NCBI GenBank assembly: GCA_964036665.1
Contig: OZ038533.1
Span: 18,658,575-18,722,574 of the forward strand
DNA length: 64,000 nucleotides
Direction of reading: 5' to 3'
DNA from: Gordius sp. MW1
Taxonomy: Eukaryota > Nematomorpha > Gordioida > Gordea > Gordiidae
The translations under genes and the position numbers were made by a program. Positions 13,504 through 24,294 of the stretch are shown here, piece by piece (position 1 is the first letter of the stretch; every line of letters starts with the position of its first letter). The notes under the pieces were generated by a model that saw only the letters and a program-made list of their open reading frames with translations, was not told where the DNA came from and made no database searches.

Positions 13504-13716
13504 CTAAGATGCATCACTCTCTTGTTTAAAATCACTTTCAGCCTCTGTCATTTTATCATTTAGGGGTGGTGGACTTGTCGTATCGTCTGAATTTAGGTAG
13601 GGAATTGTAAATGAATAAGATCCGTAACTTTTCTTAGTGTAATTGTAGCCTAATGAACGGGGATCGAATGGTTTCACATATTTCTTTTGTCGCGCTCTGG
13701 AATTTTGAAACCATAC
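13504..13716 (-). CDS. LIM-homeobox transcription factor (Awh/Lhx6/8-like), last exon
   Basis: After an ATACAG acceptor, 71 codons begin VWFQNSRARQKKY, the end of homeodomain helix 3. The NSRARQKK variant is characteristic of the Awh/Lhx6/Lhx8 group of LIM-homeodomain factors, which bind DNA and specify neurons and imaginal tissue in other animals. The exon starts just before W48 (between homeodomain residues 46 and 47). The tail is Ser/Thr/Pro rich and acidic, ending TAA. The LIM domains and first two thirds of the homeodomain must lie at higher coordinates; I could not recognise them in the window. Confidence 0.75.
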   Translation of the reverse strand, partial: VWFQNSRARQKKYVKPFDPRSLGYNYTKKSYGSYSFTIPYLNSDDTTSPPPLNDKMTEAESDFKQESDAS

Positions 13717-14168
13717 CTGTATCAAATTTTTTTATTAATATCCGATTGTTTCTACTCTTATTTTATTTCAAAAAATTTCTCATTGAGACACATAAAATTT
13801 TGGCTCTTCGAGAAGCAGATTTTGTGATTTAATTGTTTTTGTTACTAATTTTATAGGGTTTATCTTTAAAAACTTTGCTTAATAAAGTATGTGCACGTAT
13901 ATAAAAACACGGGCGAATTTTTGGCAAAAGGTTAGAATTTAAGCAACAAGATTAGGGATTCAAGACCTAAATTGGAAAAATTGCTTAAAAATATCTTAAT
14001 TTAATTTCAACTAAAAATATAAAACCAGATGAGTTAAATAATAAGTACATAATTATTCATTACACTCGTTACTTTATGGTCATATGTTAAAATAAGATTT
14101 ATGTTTTATACAATCAAGTTAAAAAATGAATTTATTGCCTAAGCATAATTTTGATAAAACCTTTAAAG

Positions 14169-14211
14169 TAGTGTTGTAAAAAATGGCTGGGTCTTGTTTG
14201 ATCGGCCTATA
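14169..14211 (+). mobile_element. Family B MITE, half copy
   Basis: TAGTGTTGTAAAAAATGGCTGG followed by a diverged GATCGGCC. It is cut at the GCGATAAAG that flanks the next element. Confidence 0.65.
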
Positions 14212-14220
14212 GCGATAAAG

Positions 14221-14475
14221 AGTGGGGGTCAAAGGAGCTCATCAGAGCTCATCAGAGCTCATCAGGAAAGGAGCACACTTTGTTATTATAACCCAAACCC
14301 TAACCTTAACCCTTACCCTGGCCCTAATACTTACCCTAACCCATATATTTACTTGTTATGATTTCATTAGGACATGTTAATATAAAATATTTTGTGTTAA
14401 GAGAATATGTTAAATTCATCCTGAGCAATCATGACGAGTTTCGCTCCTATTTCTGTGCTCCTTTGACCGGTTCCC
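14221..14475. mobile_element. Small terminal-inverted-repeat element with telomere-like interior
   Basis: The left end has GGTCAAAGGAGC and the right end GCTCCTTTGACC. Both flanks are GCGATAAAG (14212-14220, 14476-14484), an 8-9 bp target duplication of hAT type. Inside are three AGCTCATCAG units (14235-14265) and a degenerate CCCTAA-like array. Confidence 0.7.
14288..14342 (+). repeat. Telomere-like degenerate (CCCTAA)n tract
   Basis: Eight or so imperfect units such as CCCTAA, CCTTAA, CCCTTA and CCCTGG in a row, resembling an eroded animal telomere repeat. It lies wholly inside the small transposon at 14221-14475. Confidence 0.6.
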
Positions 14476-15054
14476 GCGATAAAGAAAGGAACATATGGTA
14501 TATTCACAGAAAACATTAATGATAACCGAAAACAAAACTATTTATCGCGAGTCTAAATAATGGGATGGGTTTGTTAATATTCAAATGAGGGTTGACTCTG
14601 CGTGCGTATATTTCTCTCCGTATCACGACCACTACAGGCTTTTAATTTTAGTTAATTTTTAATTTTTTTCATTTGAATAACATTATTCTGGTTTTATTCT
14701 ATTCCTTTTTAGTTTGGCGGTTAAATATATCTTCGAAATTGCAATAAATCCATTTTATCATATATTATATATGGAATCTATCCCTATTGATCCTGCATTC
14801 CAAATACGTATTTGTATATCCCTCAAATGATCTGCTATCATCATCACTACTAATCAAAGCAAACTGAATCCTCTACTAATTTACCTGGAAACTCTTCAAA
14901 AACTCTTCACAAACACACAAATAATGAAAACAATCAACCCAATTAATTACATCACAACTTACTATTCAAAGCATACTGAATCCTCCATTTAGTAACCTCA
15001 AAACCCTTCACTGTCAGTATTTCAATTATTTATACATTTCTTATCACTACTTTA

Positions 15055-15590
15055 TTAACTTCCATATTTTTAAAATTTTTGTTTTGTTTAATCAACACAT
15101 ATTTAGACCTAAATTTAAATACCCAAACATTTAAATTATATAAATAGGAATCTTTTAACATAATTAGAACCAACCTTTACAATATGCAATCTCATATCTT
15201 TTACAAAATAATTTATCTAAACAAGGTAACATAAAATTTCTTTTAACTTCCATATTTTTTTTTTTTTTTTTTTTTTTTTTTAATCAACACATATTTAGAA
15301 CTAAAGTTAAATACCCAAACATTCAAATTATATATATAGGAATCTTTTAACATCATTAGAACCAACCTTTTCAATATGCAATCTCATATCTTTCACAAAA
15401 TAATTCATCCTAATCATGGTAACAAAAATTAGTAATTTTTTTTTTTCTATTAAACGACACCAATGTTCCTTATTAGGCAAGTAGTAACATAATTAGAACC
15501 AACCTTTACAATATGGAATCTCATCTCTTTTACAAAATAATTTACCTAATCAAGGTAACAAAATTTTTTTTTTTTTCTTTAAAACAACAT
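15055..15590 (+). repeat. Three imperfect ~187-bp tandem repeats upstream of the LINE ORF
   Basis: Units begin near 15055, 15242 and 15430 and share TTAGAACCAACC, CAATATG and AATCTCAT blocks plus a variable T-run (one run is about 30 T). Tandem 5' monomers are known promoters in some LINEs; a promoter role here is inference. Confidence 0.75.
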
Positions 15591-15703
15591 CAATGCTCCC
15601 CCACTATATCCTTAAGATTTTCCCGTATCCTTCCTCTATAATTAATATAACTATGTCCATTTCTTATATGTAAGCTGTTACATTACTATTTCTCCATTTT
15701 GAC

Positions 15704-18514
15704 ATGCCTACCACAAATTGCCCATCTTGCAATAAGACTTTTACACTCACTAAAGCTGGCAAATTTATCATCCATGGTCCCCGTGATAACCGTTGCCCAT
15801 TATCAAACTCATTTCCCTCAAGTACATCAACAATCTCCAGTAGCAGTTTCTTTAACAGCCACCACAACGCAACCCCTGAGCACGTGCTTGCTCCTGATAA
15901 ACCCCCGAAACAAAATGACTCTTCTTGGGCTAGCCAAATAATAAGCCTCCAAAAACCTAACACCATCTCTAGGACTCCCAGAGGTGCTCGTGAATGTTTT
16001 AGTACTCTCCTAAACCAAATTATTACCTCAATCATACACAACCCTGCTAATCATAAGAATTGGGAAAGCCTCTTTACCCTTAGTTTTCACACTCTAGCCA
16101 TCCCCAACCCTGCTACAAAGCACCTCTCAAAAGACATTAAAGCATCAATCTTGGAATTTGATCTCCTTAATCCCTTAAAACCACCCTTGAAGCACAACCA
16201 TCACCCAGTTGACAACAAAGCTAAAAGGATAGCCAACAAAATCAACAACATGGAAATCCGCTCAGCGCTTAAAATCCTGGAATCGGATGACTCAATAGCG
16301 CCAAATACCAATACCACCTTCGACCTCCTCCTGCAAAAACACCCCGAAGGTCATCCATTACCGCCTAACCTCCTAAACGTCTCAGATATTCCCCTCATGG
16401 ACTTCACTCTCCAAGAAGTAGCCGAAGCTCTTATGTCTTTCAAAAAAGACTCAGCCGGGGGCCTCGATGGTATACGACCAATTTACCTTCAGGACCTCAC
16501 CAAACCTCAACTTAGCGGTTCACATGCTCTTCTAGCCAACTTAACCAACCTTTGTAACATAATAAGGCGGGGACATTTTCCTTCTGAAATAGTTCCTCTC
16601 CTATTTGGTGGAAAACTGATTGCTTTTAAAAAACCAGATGGTTCGATCCGACCCATTGTTGTTGGATCAGTCCTCCGACGCATGGTTTCCAAAATAATAA
16701 CCTCTCGAATCCGTTCACCTTTAACGGCTTCTCTCCTCCCAAACCAACTTGGTTTTGGCGTGAAAGGAGGTTGCGAGGCTGCTTCCCATGTAGCTCGAAC
16801 ATTTCTTGAGTCTTCTTCATCAAATGACCTCCTGGTGAAACTCGATTTTAAAAACGCCTTTAACAGCGTAAACCGAGCAGCCTTTATTGAACCGTTCATA
16901 CAACAATTTCCGGAATACCATCAGTTTCTGTTAAATAGCTATGGGAACCCAACGTATCTACTCTTTGGGGACCAAATAATCAAATCATCCCAAGGGATCC
17001 AACAAGGAGATCCTTTGGGCCCGGCCCTTTTCTGTTTGGCCATTCAAACTATCATCGATAAACTCTCCTCCCTAGGAGCCTTCTCATGCAATTTATGGTA
17101 CCTTGATGACGGATTCCTGGTCGGCCCAGCCGAAGCAGTCCGGCAAATCCCACAGATCATCAATGGCTTCGCAGACAATATATCACTCAGCCTAAACACA
17201 TCGAAATGTGAGATCTTCACCAAAGATCTCACAATTGACAAACTCTCCCTCCCATTCCCAGTCATATCAAGAGATGACTTTCATTACTTAGGCGCTCCCA
17301 TTGGAGGCGTTAAAACAACTGAAACATTCTTAGAGCATTTCTCCGGTTTCATCGACTCCATATCCCACACCCTGGAGCGTCTAACTCCCCACCATGCCTT
17401 TTTCCTCTTAAAAAACTTCCTCCTAATACCCAAAATTAACTATGCATTACGCGCCTCGCCCGTCTTCCTAGCCGTTAACCTACTCCACGCGATGGAAAAA
17501 AAAATCCAATTGCTAGTCGAAAGGTGCCTAAACCTTAAATTTAGCCCTCTCCAATGGCTCCAAGCCACCCTTCCCTCCAAGAGTGGTGGTATAGGCATCC
17601 GACCCCCCCATCTACTCTCACTAGCAGGGTTCATTTCATCCCGTTTATCAACGGATGAGTTAATCAAGCAAATCACTCAAACCCAAGACCCGCACCTCGA
17701 CAGCGCCCTTCAGGCGTGGGATGACCTCAAACTGGATTCCGCTACTTACCCGAATGGAACCACCCAAAAGGATTGGGACTTACCACTGATAGCACGTTCC
17801 GTAGCTTACCTCACTTCGAACAACCTATCTTTGGGAAATCTCCACTTCAATTGGGCATCCTCCGGGGGTTACGAATGGCTCGAGGCCCTACCAAGCCAAA
17901 ACCTAGGGTTACACCTGTCGGGCGAGGAACTCCGAATAGCTGTAGGCCTACGCCTCGGCTGTGAAATTGTGTCCCCATTCAACTGCGACCTCTGCCGCCA
18001 ACCCGTTCTTGCAAACGGCCATCATCCTCTACACTGCCAATACAGCAAGGGGCGGCATCCCCGTCATGCCACAATAAATAAAATAATCGGACAATCTTTG
18101 AAGAAAGCCGGCTTTCCCAATACAATAGAACCCACTGGCCTAAGCTCCACTGACGGGAAAAGACCCGATGGAGTAACAATCATCCCGTGGGCTCGTGGCC
18201 TAAACGCCTGCTGGGACTTCACTGCAGTGGACGTATTCGCCAAATCTAACGCCTCTCCCGACCTCATCTCTTCTACTGAGAGAAAGAAGGAGGATAAATA
18301 CAAATACCTAAACAATATTATTTTCATACCAGTAGTAGCTACGACCCTCGGTAACTTAGGTCCCGAGGGCAGCCAATTCCTAAAACAAATTTCAAAATAT
18401 ATAACCTCCATTACTCACGATCCCAAAGAATACTTTTTTATCAGGCAAAAGATCACAATGGAAATCGTTAAATCCAACACGATTTCCATACACGGATCAA
18501 TGCCATCCGTTTAG
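15704..18514 (+). CDS. RLE LINE ORF: zinc finger, RT, restriction-like endonuclease
   Basis: An intact 936-codon ORF. The N-terminus has a putative zinc finger (CPSCNKTF...H...C, residues 6-31). Reverse transcriptase follows: FKKPDGSIRPI, LVKLDFKNAFNSV, QGIQQGDPLGPALF and the active site WYLDDGFLVG (~466). Near the C-terminus are a CCHC-type motif (CDLCRQPVLANGHHPLHC, ~760-777) and the endonuclease signature GKRPDGVTIIPW...WDFTAVD (~817-840). Such proteins nick DNA and reverse-transcribe their own RNA at the nick. The ATG at 15704 was chosen because it just precedes the zinc finger. The ORF lacks stops, so the element may be recent. Confidence 0.9.
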   Translation: MPTTNCPSCNKTFTLTKAGKFIIHGPRDNRCPLSNSFPSSTSTISSSSFFNSHHNATPEHVLAPDKPPKQNDSSWASQIISLQKPNTISRTPRGARECFSTLLNQIITSIIHNPANHKNWESLFTLSFHTLAIPNPATKHLSKDIKASILEFDLLNPLKPPLKHNHHPVDNKAKRIANKINNMEIRSALKILESDDSIAPNTNTTFDLLLQKHPEGHPLPPNLLNVSDIPLMDFTLQEVAEALMSFKKDSAGGLDGIRPIYLQDLTKPQLSGSHALLANLTNLCNIIRRGHFPSEIVPLLFGGKLIAFKKPDGSIRPIVVGSVLRRMVSKIITSRIRSPLTASLLPNQLGFGVKGGCEAASHVARTFLESSSSNDLLVKLDFKNAFNSVNRAAFIEPFIQQFPEYHQFLLNSYGNPTYLLFGDQIIKSSQGIQQGDPLGPALFCLAIQTIIDKLSSLGAFSCNLWYLDDGFLVGPAEAVRQIPQIINGFADNISLSLNTSKCEIFTKDLTIDKLSLPFPVISRDDFHYLGAPIGGVKTTETFLEHFSGFIDSISHTLERLTPHHAFFLLKNFLLIPKINYALRASPVFLAVNLLHAMEKKIQLLVERCLNLKFSPLQWLQATLPSKSGGIGIRPPHLLSLAGFISSRLSTDELIKQITQTQDPHLDSALQAWDDLKLDSATYPNGTTQKDWDLPLIARSVAYLTSNNLSLGNLHFNWASSGGYEWLEALPSQNLGLHLSGEELRIAVGLRLGCEIVSPFNCDLCRQPVLANGHHPLHCQYSKGRHPRHATINKIIGQSLKKAGFPNTIEPTGLSSTDGKRPDGVTIIPWARGLNACWDFTAVDVFAKSNASPDLISSTERKKEDKYKYLNNIIFIPVVATTLGNLGPEGSQFLKQISKYITSITHDPKEYFFIRQKITMEIVKSNTISIHGSMPSV

Positions 18515-18597
18515 TTATAGCGCGTTTTTATATTTTTTATTCGTGTATATCATAATTATAATTATTCTCAAATTAAAAAAAAAAAAAAAAAAAAAAA

Positions 18598-18725
18598 CTA
18601 GACATAAGAACACCAAAGTTTTTTGGTCTATTTCTTATCAGTCGACCACTAGGCTTAGTCGAAAATCGAAAAACAGACCAGAGTCAATCGTTAGTCTTAG
18701 TAAAACCAAAGGTCGACCAATAAAG
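18598..18725 (+). mobile_element. Family B MITE, right part
   Basis: Starts directly after the LINE poly(A) with ACCAAAG-TTTTTTGGTCTAT and runs through GTCGACCACTAGG and GGTCGACCAATAAAG. The left half is missing, so the LINE probably landed in, or replaced part of, this copy. Confidence 0.7.
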
Positions 18726-18915
18726 TAATGTGTAACTTATCGCGCTTACTTGCACTACTCGTTTACTGAGACCTGTTATTTGTGATAATCTTTCCAGATC
18801 AACTCCGTCGGGATTGCTGTCTACCAAAAAATTGGTTTGTAGTATCTAAATGTAGTTTAAAAAATTTTAAAAATATAAACAAAAATTTCATAATGAAGGA
18901 TTATAATAGGCGCTC

Positions 18916-19422
18916 TTGTGTTGTAAAAATGGCTGGGGTTTTTTTAATGATTTGGTCGACCTTTGGTTTAACTAAGACTAACGATTGAGTCTGGTCTAGT
19001 CAAAACCGTTTAATTGCAAAGCCTTGGGCCTGAATAAAAATTCGCGGTTAACCGATATTTCGCGATTAAACGATGGAAAAAGAGAAAATATTAAATATAG
19101 ACATACGCTTCGCAATAAAACGATATTTTATATAATTGTTTGGTTGATTTAAGGACTCGAAAATGTTTATGGATATCCGATATTGTACTATTAAGCGATT
19201 TGTCAATATTATCGTTTGAAAAAACAAAATGGCGTTTAACTTCGCGTTTAAAAATTTTTCGCGATAATCCGATTTGCGATTAAGAAGTTTCAACTGTATT
19301 TTCAAATTTCGACTTAGCCTAGAGGTCAACTATGAAAATCAGACCAAATATCCTTTGAGCTGTTTATAGTCGACTAAAACCAAAGGCCGACCAAAGATAA
19401 CCCAGCCGTTTTTACAACTCTA
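18916..19422 (+). mobile_element. Family B element, long copy (~500 bp)
   Basis: TTGTGTTGTAAAAATGGCTGG on the left and CAGCCGTTTTTACAACTCTA on the right. The interior is longer than usual and contains repeated CGATATTTCGCGATTAA-like segments. The flanks share GCGCTC on each side, an imperfect target duplication. Confidence 0.75.
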
Positions 19423-19792
19423 TTGCGCTCACCAAAAAATTATATTTATATCATTTTAATTTATGTGTAGGTATTTGAATTTGCTCTTCAGTAAATGTAG
19501 TTCTAATTCGCTTCGATTTGTGCTTATATCTCGAATCGGTTTCCGAAGAATTATCTAAATTCAGATGAAATATTAGTGTGTGTTATAGTTAAAATCATTT
19601 ATTAATTGCGTCTTTAAATTAAACCAAATTTCATATACCTTATTGAACACCAAATATTATAAATTTAGTTACAGTTATAAATTTATTATTATTTAAAATG
19701 CCATCGCTTGCCACGATTATAAGATTAGCTTTTTAAACTGTATTTCTGATCGGAGAATCTTTTAGTCTTAATTACTAGTAGATAGTGTTGTA

Positions 19793-20137
19793 ATAACGGA
19801 TGGGTTTTCTTTGGTCCACATGGGCGTAGCCAAGGGGGGGAGGGCCTACCCCCCCCCCCCCCCCCTAAATGAGATGGAAAAAAATTAAAAAAAAAATTAT
19901 GTTTTGCCCCCCCCCCTAATTGATTTTTTGACGTTTTGCCCCCTCCCCCTAATCCAAAACCTGGCTACGCCCAAGTAGGTCGACCTTTGGTTTTAAACAA
20001 GTCAACATAAACAAACCAAAGGTTTGATCAGACCTTTTATCCGTTTATGCGGCTAATTAAAATAGACCAAAAATCTTTGGTCTGCCTATGTTTAATCGAC
20101 CAAAACCAAAAGTCGGCCAAACAAAACCCAGCCGTTA
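19793..20137 (+). mobile_element. Family B MITE interrupted by a family A MITE
   Basis: Left end TAGTGTTGTAATAACGG, right end AACCCAGCCGTTA. A family A copy (19819-19974) sits after TTTGGTC, and family B sequence resumes with GGTCGACCTTTGG, so A inserted into B. Confidence 0.82.
19819..19974 (-). mobile_element. Family A MITE nested in family B
   Basis: CATGGGCGTAGCCAAG with G and C runs, ending CCTGGCTACGCCCAAG; a C-run of about 16 falls at 19850-19865. Confidence 0.85.
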
Positions 20138-20522
20138 GTTAAAAAATTTATTTGCGTTTTTATTTATAGATACTTGATTATGTTACTGGACATTAGGGAA
20201 TTTTTATAAAAAAAAAAGTGGGACAAGACAGGACAGACAAGACAGACAGGAGTGCAAAATTTAGTATAATTACCATCACAAGTATTAGCACTATCTTCAT
20301 CGGGTTCGGTATAATGATTTTTGCAATCACTTTATCTTCCACTAAGATGAATTCTTCACCGGTCGATCAATGCCTTTGACACGCGTCACACACGCACCAA
20401 GCCAAGTGGTAAATATTGTTTTTCGCTTTCCTTACCCAATCGTTCGGTTCGATTTTTTGATAGCATTTTGCACAAGCTTGTCCAAAACATCTATTAACAT
20501 GGATTAAAATCTCTATAATATG

Positions 20523-20661
20523 CACGGGCGTAGTCAGGATTGGAATTAGAGGGGGGGGGCAATAATACTTTAGGAAGGGGCCCCATGCTAATTTTTGAAA
20601 TTTAAGCGATAATTAAATTTATTTTTTTTGGAATTTTTGGATTTCTCCTGGCTACGCCCAT
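20523..20661 (+). mobile_element. Family A MITE
   Basis: CACGGGCGTAGTCAGGATTGG through CTCCTGGCTACGCCCAT, shortened in the interior. Confidence 0.8.
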
Positions 20662-21143
20662 AATAATATGCATAGCAATATAGATTACATAGGCTTTTAA
20701 GTTTTTATTAAATTCAGACATTATTCATGTACATATTTAGAGTTAAAATAATTATTATTGTTTTTGAAATAAGAAACATGATAATTAAATAATCGAATTA
20801 AAACTCAAGATGAAACGAGACAAATTAAAATGGGCTTAAAATTTTATCTCCATCTATTGAGTTTTTCTTTTATACATGTTTTTGAAACTCTTTAATTAAA
20901 CAAATACTAGCACACCCTTAAACTTATAGCCAAGGTCTCTAGGACCGAACTTCACCTAGCACCTTTGTCGACATCTCGGTCCCATTAAACTCCTATTCCC
21001 ACGGTGGCTACATTAATTAACAATACCTTTCGCTTTCTTCAGATAGATTAGAAAAGCGATCCCTAATTTCTCCATGGACATTAAGAAATTACATCAGGCA
21101 AAAGAATACGTAAAAATCGTTAGATTCTAACATGATCTTCATA
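20662..21143. other. AT-rich spacer, no gene seen
   Basis: No repeat family or exon recognised between the family A copy and the next hAT-like element. Confidence 0.4.
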
Positions 21144-21151
21144 CAAGGAGC

Positions 21152-22068
21152 TAGAGAACTGCAAGTTCACTTTTTTTAACCCGAACCCGACCCAACCCAA
21201 AAGTTTTCAAAAATTTCAACCCAAACCCGATGCGAATGCATTTTTAATTTTCTAACCAGAACCCGAACCCGACCAGACCAGAAAGTGTGAAAAATGTTTA
21301 GCCGAATCCTTCCCGAACGGGTTTCAAATTTTGGTATCCGACGCAAGATTAAGAAAAATTGCGGTGTGTAAAAAAATTTAATCGACAAATTAAAGTGCGA
21401 TTTATGAAACTAATTGATTTAAAAAGATGTATAAACATGATAGCATCTACAATATCGGTTGCAATTAATTTGAAATATTTAGTTTTGCCAATGAATTAAA
21501 TTAAAACTTACTTAAATTTTGGGATTATAATAATATTATTATGTGGTGTAAAATTAATATGAACTAGCACTTCACATTATTTAGATACAATTTTAAAATA
21601 TTATTTTGTTTTTTACCTTTCTCGAGTCAAATTTAAATTTTAGTCCAATAAAACAATCATGGGCGTAGCCAGCAATGGAATTACAGGGGGGCAATAATAA
21701 TTTAGGGAGGGGCAAAATAAACATTTTTTTGAAATTTATAAATTTCAACAATTTTTTGGATTTAAAGGGGGACAGCCGCTTGTCCCTGCCCCCCCCCTTG
21801 GCTTCGCCCGTGGAAACAATCCAAAAGGATTAATTAACTGAATGAATGATCTTCAATTATACATTTTGTAATTAATTAAAAATATGATAGATATAGCATT
21901 AATTTAAAAGATATGTCCCGTGTATTTTACGATGTAGATTCATAACCTATGACCCGACACTTTAAATCAAACCCAACTCGACCCGAAAGCATTTAAATAT
22001 TTTCAACCCGATGCCGGGTCCGGGTCGGATCCGGGCCGGGCTTCAGGTCACCCGTGCTGGTCTCTACT
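21152..22068. mobile_element. hAT-like element with CCCGAACCCG-rich ends
   Basis: The left end begins TAGAGAACTGCAAG and the right end finishes GGTCTCTACT; both sides carry CAAGGAGC (21144-21151, 22069-22076). The subterminal regions are rich in CCCGAACCCGACCC (left) and GGGTCCGGGTCGG (right). A family A copy lies inside. No transposase ORF is present. Confidence 0.7.
21658..21812 (+). mobile_element. Family A MITE nested in the hAT-like element
   Basis: CATGGGCGTAGCCAGCAATGG through CCTTGGCTTCGCCCGTG with the normal interior. Confidence 0.85.
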
Positions 22069-22194
22069 CAAGGAGCCGTCGAGTTTAAACGTGTATTATA
22101 CTCTTTTTTTATACACATATTACTTAAAAATAAGAGAAGACAAAAATAATAGAAATGATGATTGTTATAAACTAACTCGGGCCTTCGGCCCTCG

Positions 22195-22246
22195 TGGAAA
22201 GGGGAGGAGGGGAAGGGAAGGGAAGGGAAGGGGGGAAGGTAAGGGG
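22195..22246 (+). repeat. G-rich purine tract (AAGGG)n
   Basis: At least six runs of three or more G separated by one to three bases. It could form a G-quadruplex; no gene is adjacent. Confidence 0.7.
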
Positions 22247-22389
22247 GAACGAAACTCATCTATACTCCGTATAGAAGTAGCATATTTGCTATGCAATTTA
22301 TGGACGAGAAAGGTGGGAAGGTGCGAGAATGCCTATAGGGGGTATTAAATGCAAAATGATTAGTTAATTATTAATACAAATTTTCCATC

Positions 22390-22765
22390 ACTTTGGCCAG
22401 TGGTGATCTTTTCTAATGGTTAGCAGATAGCCAAATAACTAGCCTATCATTATAATAAAAAAAAATCGATTTTAATCTCACTTTGGCCAATGATAATTTT
22501 TTTCCATTGGTCAGCAGCCAGAGGAAGGCCAAAAACCCAGATTATCAAGGGTATTAACAAAAACAATGTATTAATTTGACGGCCAAAAAGCCATATCATC
22601 AAGGGTATTAACAAAACAATATATTAATTTGAAAAAAAACGAAAAAAAAATTTTGATTCACAATTTGGCCAATTGTCATTTTTGTAATTGGTCAGTAGCC
22701 AGCAGAAGGTCAAAAAGTCATATTATCATTGGTATTAACAAGAACAAAATATTAATTTAATTAAA
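22390..22765 (+). repeat. Tandem repeats around a CTTTGGCCA-TTGGTCAG unit
   Basis: The block CTTTGGCCARTG...TGGTCAGCAGCCAG...GGTATTAACAA recurs at about 22390, 22480 and 22665 with AT-rich spacers, and part of it (ATCAAGGGTATTAACAA) recurs at 22540 and 22600. Copies are diverged. Confidence 0.65.
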
Positions 22766-22780
22766 AAAAATAAAAAAAAT

Positions 22781-22832
22781 TCGTCCTCTCCCGGGATTGA
22801 ACTCGAACCTCCATGTCAGAAAGCTGGTGCCA
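22781..22832 (-). repeat. Possible tRNA-derived SINE fragment
   Basis: Read on the minus strand, a segment with GGTTCGAGTTCAATCCCGGG looks like a tRNA T-arm and pol III B box followed by an acceptor-like stem. The 5' half of the tRNA (A box, D arm) is not seen, so it is not called a tRNA gene. Confidence 0.35.
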
Positions 22833-22974
22833 AAAAATGCGAAGAAAAAATTGATATTTATGTGTGTGTGTATGCTTAGCTGCCGATATTAATTAATAAT
22901 TTCCCTCTCCCCTCTTAATTCTATATAATATAGGCGCGGTAGAGTAAACCCCAAAATTAATCGATACTGCATAT

Positions 22975-24039
22975 CAGAGGTCAGATTTGTTGGGAATTTT
23001 CTGCCCGAACCCGGCCCGATTCAATTTTTTAACTTCATTGCCCGCCCGGGCCCGCCCGAACCCACCTAAGTGTCCGCCCGACCCCGCCCGAATCGTTAAA
23101 GCTGCCCGAATTGCCCGGCCCGAAATATTAAATTTGCCCGTTAGTCCCGAATTTGTGAGATCCCAAACAGAGGTCAGATTTGTTTAAATTTTTCTGCCCG
23201 AACCCGGCCCGGTCCAAATTTTTAACTAAGCCCGTCTCATTGGTCATACAATTTAATAGATAAACAAAAAATTTAAGTTAGTATCACTTATAGAATGGTT
23301 TTTTTTTGAAGCAAAAGAATAATTTTAAATTAATTATGTATTATAAAAATAAGTAGGACTCAAAAAGGCTGAACTAATTTTTAGTTGTTAAAAAAATTAA
23401 ATAGAATTAAACACTTATATGCGCATTGTTAGAAAATGGCATGAGCCTTTGTAAGTCTAGACGGCACACATGTGTGTGTAGAACAATAAAATGGCGACAT
23501 AAATATAAATAATTTAATCCTTTCCATAAACGTAGCTAGGGATCTGAAAGAAATGGAGTCGGGCAAAGATTTAACATGGAGGGTGGCAGCTTTCGCGAAC
23601 GCGATAAAAAACTAACAAAATAATTTACTAGCAGAGAGTAAAATGGTTTCTTCCATCCATAGTATTAAATTAGCAGTTTAAATCGTTGGATATTATTATA
23701 TTATGTAATTTTGTTCTTTTATAATATAATCTGAAAATTAAAAATTTTTAATCTTGAGACAAACCAGTTATACTAATTTGTTGAAATTAAAAAAAATTAT
23801 ATAAACGTACAATGAAGATTTAAGCGATGGGAAAAAATCTAGTCAAATTTATTTTGGCCCAAAATTGTTTATAAGCGAATTTTTCACTAAAAAAGTTGTT
23901 TTTTTCGAGGAAAATTAGTTTGATAAATCTGGGCCTGCCCGAATCTTATCAGCGTGCCCGCCCGAAAATTAAAATTTAAGACATTTGTCCGGCCCGGCCC
24001 ACAGGCCGGGCCGGGAGGGCCGGGCAAATCTGATCTCTG
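22975..24039. mobile_element. hAT-like non-autonomous element, 1.07 kb
   Basis: Terminal inverted repeats CAGAGGTCAGATTTG and CAAATCTGATCTCTG with a perfect 8-bp duplication CTGCATAT (22967-22974, 24040-24047), the hAT hallmark. The subterminal regions are GC-rich (CTGCCCGAACCCGGCCCG; right end rich in GGCCGGGCC). The left terminal sequence is repeated once inside at 23166. There is no transposase ORF. Confidence 0.88.
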
Positions 24040-24120
24040 CTGCATATACCGAAGGTATGGCTCATTATTTCGGGTCGCAAATTGCCGATTCATGGCAATC
24101 CTAAACTCCACCACTACTCT

Positions 24121-24190
24121 TTCTAGTCGACTAAACACAAACAAATTAAAGTTTCTTTGGTCTATTTTCCTTAGTCAACCTCTAGGGAAA
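24121..24190 (+). mobile_element. Family B MITE fragment
   Basis: CTAGTCGACTAAACACAAACA and TTTCTTTGGTCTATTTTCC correspond to the family B interior; both ends are lost. Confidence 0.6.
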
Positions 24191-24294
24191 ATTGGTAATT
24201 TCGAAAGCGTTTTCCTGGATGTCGTTATCCACACTACCAAAGTCTGACGATTTATTGACAACTATTTCGGTATAAAGTGGGCGTTCGCACTTAA

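Larger units (their letters stand above)
14640..18597 (+). mobile_element. RLE-type non-LTR retrotransposon (LINE)
   Basis: A single long ORF with reverse transcriptase and a restriction-like endonuclease, a 5' leader with tandem repeats, a short 3' UTR and a poly(A) tail (about 18575-18597). This is the organisation of the R2/NeSL/Hero-type early-branching LINEs. The exact clade is not decided. The 5' limit is approximate because no target-site duplication was found. Confidence 0.8.
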
